DNA of 34,762 nucleotides from Minisyncoccus sp041650175 (GTDB taxonomy: Bacteria > Patescibacteriota > Minisyncoccia > Minisyncoccales > Minisyncoccaceae). Positions 30,957-34,762 of this stretch are shown here, piece after piece. Position 1 is the stretch's first letter. The number at the start of each line of letters is the position of its first letter. The DNA is taken from assembly GCA_041650175.1 (NCBI GenBank), contig JBAZLS010000009.1, positions 1 through 34,762 on the forward strand, written 5' to 3'. The notes beneath the pieces are model-generated. The model did not search any database. It worked only from the letters and a program-made list of their open reading frames with translations, and was not told where the DNA came from. The position numbers were made by a program, and so were the translations under genes.

Positions 30957-32669
30957 ATGAATATATTAAAATATTTAGTTCCAATTGTCATAACAATTGT
31001 TATTATAATAACAATTGTTGTTGGGTTTTTGAATTATAAAGTAATACAAACAAATAAAATGGAAGGAGAATACAGAAAATTTTTACAAGAATATGAAAGC
31101 AAAATTTCTAGCCTTCAGGAAAAGGATTCTTTAGCATATTTCACTGCAGTTAATTCTGGAAAAGATGAAGATTATGAGTTGGCTACTAAGCTTGATATCG
31201 AGATTAATGATTTTTATATGAATAAGAAGACATTTGCAAAACTTAAAGCTTTCAAAGAGTCGGGTTATATTTTAGATCCATTACTCAAGCGTCAGCTTGA
31301 TTTACAATATTTTTCTTTCCTTTCTAGTATGTCAGACAAAGCAACAGTTGATGAAATAATTTCAACCCAGAATGAAGTAGAAAAGAAATTCAATACTTAT
31401 CGTGTTAATTATGAGGGTAAAGAGCTTTCTGATAATGAAGTTGATAATATCTTAAAAACATCAAAAGATTCTGTGCAATTAAAAGCAGTTTGGGAACAGA
31501 GCAAAGATATCGGAAACAAGGTTAGTGCCGATATCATAAAATTAGTTAAATTGAGGAATAAGGATGCTAAAGATTTGGGGTTTGAAAATTATCAGCAAAT
31601 GGCTCTAATAACTAACGAACAGGATCCTAAAGAAATTGAGAAAATTTTTGATGATTTGGATTTAGCTACTAAGGATATTTATGCTAATGCTAAAGATGAA
31701 ATTGATGAAGCTTTGGCTAAAAACTATGGAATTGAAATTTCTGAACTTCAACCATGGCACTATCAGAATAGATTTTTTCAGGAGGTGCCTAAGGTTTTTG
31801 ATATAGATATGGATAGTATGTATAAAGACAAGAATGTCTTGGCTATTACTCGTGACTATTATCAAAAAATGGGTATGCCGATAGATGAGATTATTGAAAA
31901 AAGCGATCTTTATGGACGCTCAGGAAAATATCAGCATGCTATGACGATGCTTATTAATAGAGAAGGAGACACAAGAGTTGTTTCTAGTATTCAAAATAAC
32001 AGCTACTGGATGGCTACTTCGTTGCACGAATTTGCTCATGCTATTTATTTTGTAAAAGCATCAAATAAACAATTACCATGGGAACTTCGTATGCCTTCGC
32101 ATATTTTAACAACTGAAGCAGTTGCTATACTTTTTCAAAGTATGGCTTATTCTCCAGATTGGATAAAACAAAATCTGAATTTAAGCGAAGATGAAATCAA
32201 TAAAGATAGGAATGAAATTACGGAATATAATAGATTGAATTATTTGATTTTTAGCCGTTGGGCTCAGGTGATGTATCATTTTGAAAAAGCAATGTATGAA
32301 AATCCTGATCAGGATTTGAGCAAGCTTTGGTGGGATAATGTAGAAAAATATCAGTTAATCAAGAAACCAGAAGGAAGAAATGCTCCTGACTGGGCTTCAA
32401 AAATCCATATATCTACTTCTCCTGTTTATTATCATAATTATATGCTTGGTTATCTTTATGCTGCTCAGCTCCAGCATTATATAAATACCAATATTTTGAA
32501 AACTGATGAAAAAAATCCAAGCTATACAGGCAAGACAGAAGTTGGTGAATATCTAGTCAAGAAAGTTTTTGAACTAGGTAATCGTTATATCTGGAGTACT
32601 TTTGTTGAAAAAACAACTGGAGAAAAACTGAATCCTCGTTATTTTGCCAATCAGGTAAATAAAAAATAA
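30957..32669 (+). CDS. membrane-anchored M2-like (ACE family) metallopeptidase
   Basis: A 570-aa gluzincin. An N-terminal helix (about residues 5-27) anchors it, so the catalytic part is external. The zinc motif is HEFAH at 357-361 (SLHEFAHAIYF), with the third ligand in TTEAVAILFQ near 385. The N-terminal half has the ACE/oligopeptidase helical lid (AVWEQSKDIGNKVSADIIKL, RNKDAKDLGFENYQQMAL), and the C-terminal half carries HISTSPVYYHNYMLGYLYAA, the His/Tyr-rich segment that positions substrate in this fold. Family members cleave dipeptides or short peptides from oligopeptides. It could feed peptide uptake, but the only binding protein here is 18 kb away. The M2 versus M3 assignment is by overall pattern. 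Confidence 0.82.
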   Translation: MNILKYLVPIVITIVIIITIVVGFLNYKVIQTNKMEGEYRKFLQEYESKISSLQEKDSLAYFTAVNSGKDEDYELATKLDIEINDFYMNKKTFAKLKAFKESGYILDPLLKRQLDLQYFSFLSSMSDKATVDEIISTQNEVEKKFNTYRVNYEGKELSDNEVDNILKTSKDSVQLKAVWEQSKDIGNKVSADIIKLVKLRNKDAKDLGFENYQQMALITNEQDPKEIEKIFDDLDLATKDIYANAKDEIDEALAKNYGIEISELQPWHYQNRFFQEVPKVFDIDMDSMYKDKNVLAITRDYYQKMGMPIDEIIEKSDLYGRSGKYQHAMTMLINREGDTRVVSSIQNNSYWMATSLHEFAHAIYFVKASNKQLPWELRMPSHILTTEAVAILFQSMAYSPDWIKQNLNLSEDEINKDRNEITEYNRLNYLIFSRWAQVMYHFEKAMYENPDQDLSKLWWDNVEKYQLIKKPEGRNAPDWASKIHISTSPVYYHNYMLGYLYAAQLQHYINTNILKTDEKNPSYTGKTEVGEYLVKKVFELGNRYIWSTFVEKTTGEKLNPRYFANQVNKK

Positions 32670-32722
32670 AATCCAAAAAATTGCTTTATTGGTTTGAACT
32701 ATTGATTTTTTCATAATGATAT

Positions 32723-32739
32723 TATATTTATTATATAAT
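32723..32739 (+). promoter_or_regulatory. weak promoter candidate for radical SAM gene
   Basis: Two -10-like elements, TATATT (32723-32728) and TATAAT (32734-32739), follow TTGATT (32702-32707) with non-ideal spacing. No terminator is seen between the peptidase gene and this point. Confidence 0.35.
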
Positions 32740-32774
32740 TTAAGATTTATTAATAATTAAATAAAAATATACCT

Positions 32775-34121
32775 ATGAATATTGGAAATTCTCTTAAAAA
32801 AGAATTAGCTGTAAAAGCTTTTCAGATGCTATCAAAAGTTTCCGATGAAAATATAATCAAGTTTGTTGATTTTATTGAGCCATTTGTATCTCAAGAAAAT
32901 AAAAAAATCATAGCATTTGCCAAAAATGCTTATAAGGAAAAGACGCCAGCATTGATCCTGACAAAAAGAATTCTTTCTGATGTTGATAAGAATTGCCAGA
33001 AGAAATTCTTGGAAAATTATGTTTTACCTGAGCTTTTAGAAAGTGGCAAAAAAAGAGAAAAATCACAAGCCGAAGGAGCTGCTCCTCTTTTTACTCTTTT
33101 AATTTCTCCATCAATGAGATGCAATTTGAGATGCAGGGGATGTTATGCCCAGAATTATAAAGTAGAAGATGATTTATCTTTTGATGTTATTGATAGGATT
33201 ATCGGAGAGGCTAAAGAAATGGGGGTATCATTTTTTACTATTTTGGGCGGAGAACCATTTATCAGGGATGATATTTTTGAAATTTTTAAAAAACATTCCG
33301 ATGCTTATTTCCAAGTTTATACTAATAGTACTTTAATAGATGAAAAAATAGCTAAAAAATTGATTGAGGTAGGTAATGTTATTCCTCAGATTAGTATTGA
33401 AGGATTTGAAGAAGAGACTGATTTTAGAAGAGGTGCGGGGATATATAAAAAAATATTGAATGCAATGGATATTTTGAAGAAGAATAATGTTCCTTTTGGT
33501 TATTCTGTCTGTGTAACTAGAAAAAATGCAGAAGTTGTTATGTCTGATGAATTTGTTGATTTGATGATTGAAAAAGGAGCTTTGATGGGGTGGTACTTTT
33601 TATATATGCCAGTTTGTGGAGATAAAAATACAGAATTAATGCCTACTCCAGAACAAAGGAATAATCAAAGGATTCGCCGAGATCATATTAGGGCGACTAA
33701 GCCAATTTTTATTGTTGATTTTTGGAATGATGCCCCTTATGTCGGTGGCTGTATTGCGGCAAATCGTTATTGTCATATCAATAATTTTGGAGATGTCGAG
33801 CCTTGTATCTTTACGCATTTTGCTGAGGTAAATATAAAAAATACTTCTTTAAAAGAAGCGACTAAGTGTAATTTTTTTCAGGAGATAAGAAAGCGTCAGC
33901 CATATGATCAAAATTTATTAATGCCTTGTATGTTGATTGACCATCCAAATGTGAGTAGAGAGATTTGTCAAAATTGCAAGGTTTATCCTACTCATCCGGG
34001 AGCTAAGACTTTGATGGAAGATATCAAAGATGATTTGGATGCATATTCTTTAGAAGTCCATAAGATTTATGATAAAGTTTGGGAAGAAGAACAAAAAAGT
34101 AAAAATAAGAGTGATAATTAA
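32775..34121 (+). CDS. radical SAM protein with SPASM-like C-terminus
   Basis: A 448-aa enzyme. The radical SAM cluster motif C-x3-C-x2-C is at Cys116, Cys120 and Cys123 (MRCNLRCRGCYA), followed by FFTILGGEPFIRDDIFEIF (the GGEP SAM-binding motif) and QISIEGFEEETDFRRGAG. The C-terminal part has a Cys set (GGCIAANRYCHINNFG, VEPCIF, MPCML, EICQNCKVYP), as expected for SPASM or related extra Fe-S clusters used in peptide or heme-type modification. The first 90 residues are helical and unassigned. The substrate is unknown and no small precursor-peptide gene is clearly next to it. Confidence 0.85.
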   Translation: MNIGNSLKKELAVKAFQMLSKVSDENIIKFVDFIEPFVSQENKKIIAFAKNAYKEKTPALILTKRILSDVDKNCQKKFLENYVLPELLESGKKREKSQAEGAAPLFTLLISPSMRCNLRCRGCYAQNYKVEDDLSFDVIDRIIGEAKEMGVSFFTILGGEPFIRDDIFEIFKKHSDAYFQVYTNSTLIDEKIAKKLIEVGNVIPQISIEGFEEETDFRRGAGIYKKILNAMDILKKNNVPFGYSVCVTRKNAEVVMSDEFVDLMIEKGALMGWYFLYMPVCGDKNTELMPTPEQRNNQRIRRDHIRATKPIFIVDFWNDAPYVGGCIAANRYCHINNFGDVEPCIFTHFAEVNIKNTSLKEATKCNFFQEIRKRQPYDQNLLMPCMLIDHPNVSREICQNCKVYPTHPGAKTLMEDIKDDLDAYSLEVHKIYDKVWEEEQKSKNKSDN

Positions 34122-34152
34122 TGGACTACACTTTTTTGGTATTTTAAGCTAT

Positions 34153-34158
34153 TATAAT
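34153..34158 (+). promoter_or_regulatory. -10 element ahead of structured RNA
   Basis: TATAAT at 34153-34158, 31 bp after the radical SAM stop codon. No convincing -35; transcription would start near 34165. Confidence 0.45.
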
Positions 34159-34164
34159 ATTACA

Positions 34165-34316
34165 ATTTAATATGCCTAAACCTTGTATTTTCAAGGCATG
34201 GTATAAACCAACCACGATAAAGTGCTCTTCATCAGAACACCGTGGTTGGTCGTATTCTCGAAAGGGAATATGGGTAGCCGAAAGGCTATCGCTGGTGGGG
34301 AGCTTTTTGTTTCCCA
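34165..34316 (+). ncRNA. candidate structured RNA or leader with five tandem hairpins
   Basis: Five hairpins follow with few unpaired bases between. (1) CCTTG/CAAGG, 34181-34196. (2) ACCAACCACG/CGTGGTTGGT, 34207-34250, extended inside by GTG-TCT/AGA-CAC. (3) CGTATTCTC/GGGAATATG capped by GAAA, 34251-34272. (4) GGTAGCC/GGCTATC capped by GAAA, 34273-34290. (5) TGGGGAGC/GTTTCCCA, 34296-34316. The first arm of hairpin 2 recurs at 34336-34347, so an alternative pairing is possible. A 50-codon frame here (MPKPCIFKAWYKP...) is explained by the RNA structure. No known riboswitch class is recognised. Confidence 0.6.
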
Positions 34317-34373
34317 AAAAATAATAATAAATTTAAAACCAACCACGCTATGAAACTTTAAACGTTATTTAAT

Positions 34374-34398
34374 GCCCATTTTGTGGGTTTGTTTCGTT
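34374..34398 (+). terminator. terminator-like hairpin between structured RNA and next gene
   Basis: GCCCA (34374-34378), loop TTTTG, TGGGT (34384-34388), then TTGTTTCGTTTT. If conditional, it would make the preceding RNA an attenuator of the 34426 gene. Confidence 0.55.
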
Positions 34399-34425
34399 TT
34401 GATAAATCAAATAAATTATAAGATT

Positions 34426-34762
34426 ATGGAAAAATATATTTGTAGTGATTGCGGATATCAAGGAAGACCTACAAAGATGGGCAAGCTAAAGATAATCAAG
34501 GAATTACTTGTCTGGTTATTGTTTAGAGGTGTTAGCATATTATATTCTTTATACAAAACGTGTCCAAGGTATAATGTATGTCCTAAGTGCAAAAGAGCAG
34601 GAATATCATCTATTCTTCATATTAACTTTCCAACATACTATTCTTTGTATGCAAGGTTTTATTCATTAGCTTTTCTTGTCTTACAAAAGATAAATGTTCA
34701 AGATAAGCAAAGCCAAAAACTCATCCTTATTGAATTGATAAATTTCTTGAAGTTTGCTGGCA
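34426..34762 (+). CDS. zinc-ribbon membrane-associated protein (partial, 3' end outside window)
   Basis: An open frame of 112 codons from ATG 34426 to the end of the window. Residues 1-12 have C-x-x-C (YICSDCGYQG, Cys6 and Cys9). A second pair, CPRYNVCPKCKRAG, lies near residue 53, so two C-x-x-C halves can make one zinc ribbon around a hydrophobic segment (IIKELLVWLLFRGVSILYSL). A further hydrophobic helix (YARFYSLAFLVLQKI) follows. No family is recognised. It lies about 30 bp after a terminator-like hairpin and a structured RNA that may regulate it. Confidence 0.65.
   Translation, partial: MEKYICSDCGYQGRPTKMGKLKIIKELLVWLLFRGVSILYSLYKTCPRYNVCPKCKRAGISSILHINFPTYYSLYARFYSLAFLVLQKINVQDKQSQKLILIELINFLKFAG

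Noticed and set aside
34172..34324. 50-codon ORF MPKPCIFKAWYKP...
   Set aside because: The stretch is dominated by five hairpins and the peptide lacks natural composition.
1..34762. alternative genetic code (TGA as Gly, as in some CPR lineages)
   Set aside because: TGA ends complete genes such as the methyltransferase at 7778 and does not occur inside long frames.
1..34762. CRISPR array or transposase/insertion sequence
   Set aside because: No regularly spaced short repeats outside coding repeats, and no transposase or integrase motifs in any frame.

Overview
The window is AT-rich (roughly one third G+C by eye) and reads as a Candidate Phyla Radiation (Patescibacteria) genome, probably Parcubacteria-like. 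The evidence is a group I intron in a tRNA anticodon loop, several secreted proteins with the short peptidoglycan-binding module typical of these bacteria, a giant S-layer-like protein, mostly single-pass membrane-anchored enzymes, and AT-rich starts nearly without Shine-Dalgarno sequences. TGA behaves as a stop codon, so the code is the normal bacterial one. No ribosomal or core metabolic gene is present to place it more exactly.

Positions 1-13650 are an accessory region of mostly single genes, each with its own promoter and terminator. It opens with the 3' end of a membrane-protein gene and tRNA-Asn(GUU) interrupted by a 235-nt group I intron. Next come a small ASCH protein converging on a GNAT-ASCH fusion, a membrane-anchored DUF4145/HEPN-like protein, a Fic protein, a small membrane protein, an amber-interrupted gene, an HExxH protein, a methyltransferase, an alpha/beta hydrolase, a second Fic protein under a phased operator array, a 42-aa basic protein, a circularly permuted family-5 solute-binding protein and an SRPBCC protein. 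Two repeat families lie between these genes: R1 (three full copies and one partial, each directly downstream of a CDS) and R2 (two copies, each ending in a terminator).

Positions 13950-26700 are a cell-surface region. It holds a 2032-aa S-layer/adhesin-like protein with Asp-rich tandem domains, a secreted protein with a chitobiase-C-like domain and a peptidoglycan-binding module, a membrane-anchored DUF4344 putative metallopeptidase, a 48-aa Cys-rich protein, a membrane-anchored hydrolase, a collagen-like protein with a peptidoglycan-binding module and a BclA-like tail, and a small membrane protein. The first two appear to be one transcription unit with an intercistronic hairpin. These look like envelope or attachment functions.

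Positions 26780-34762 hold a P2-like P-type cation ATPase, small anchored Cys-containing proteins, a 33-aa membrane peptide with the only strong Shine-Dalgarno seen, an M2-like metallopeptidase, a radical SAM/SPASM-like protein, a five-hairpin structured RNA with a possible switching repeat, and a zinc-ribbon membrane protein running off the end.

Regulatory architecture is consistent. Extended -10 promoters (TGN-TATAAT) recur, often only a few bases beyond the U-tract of the preceding terminator, and a few sit so close to the ATG that leaderless transcripts are likely. The features most worth following are the phased operator array, the circularly permuted binding protein, the five-hairpin RNA, the R1 repeat family and the intron-bearing tRNA.
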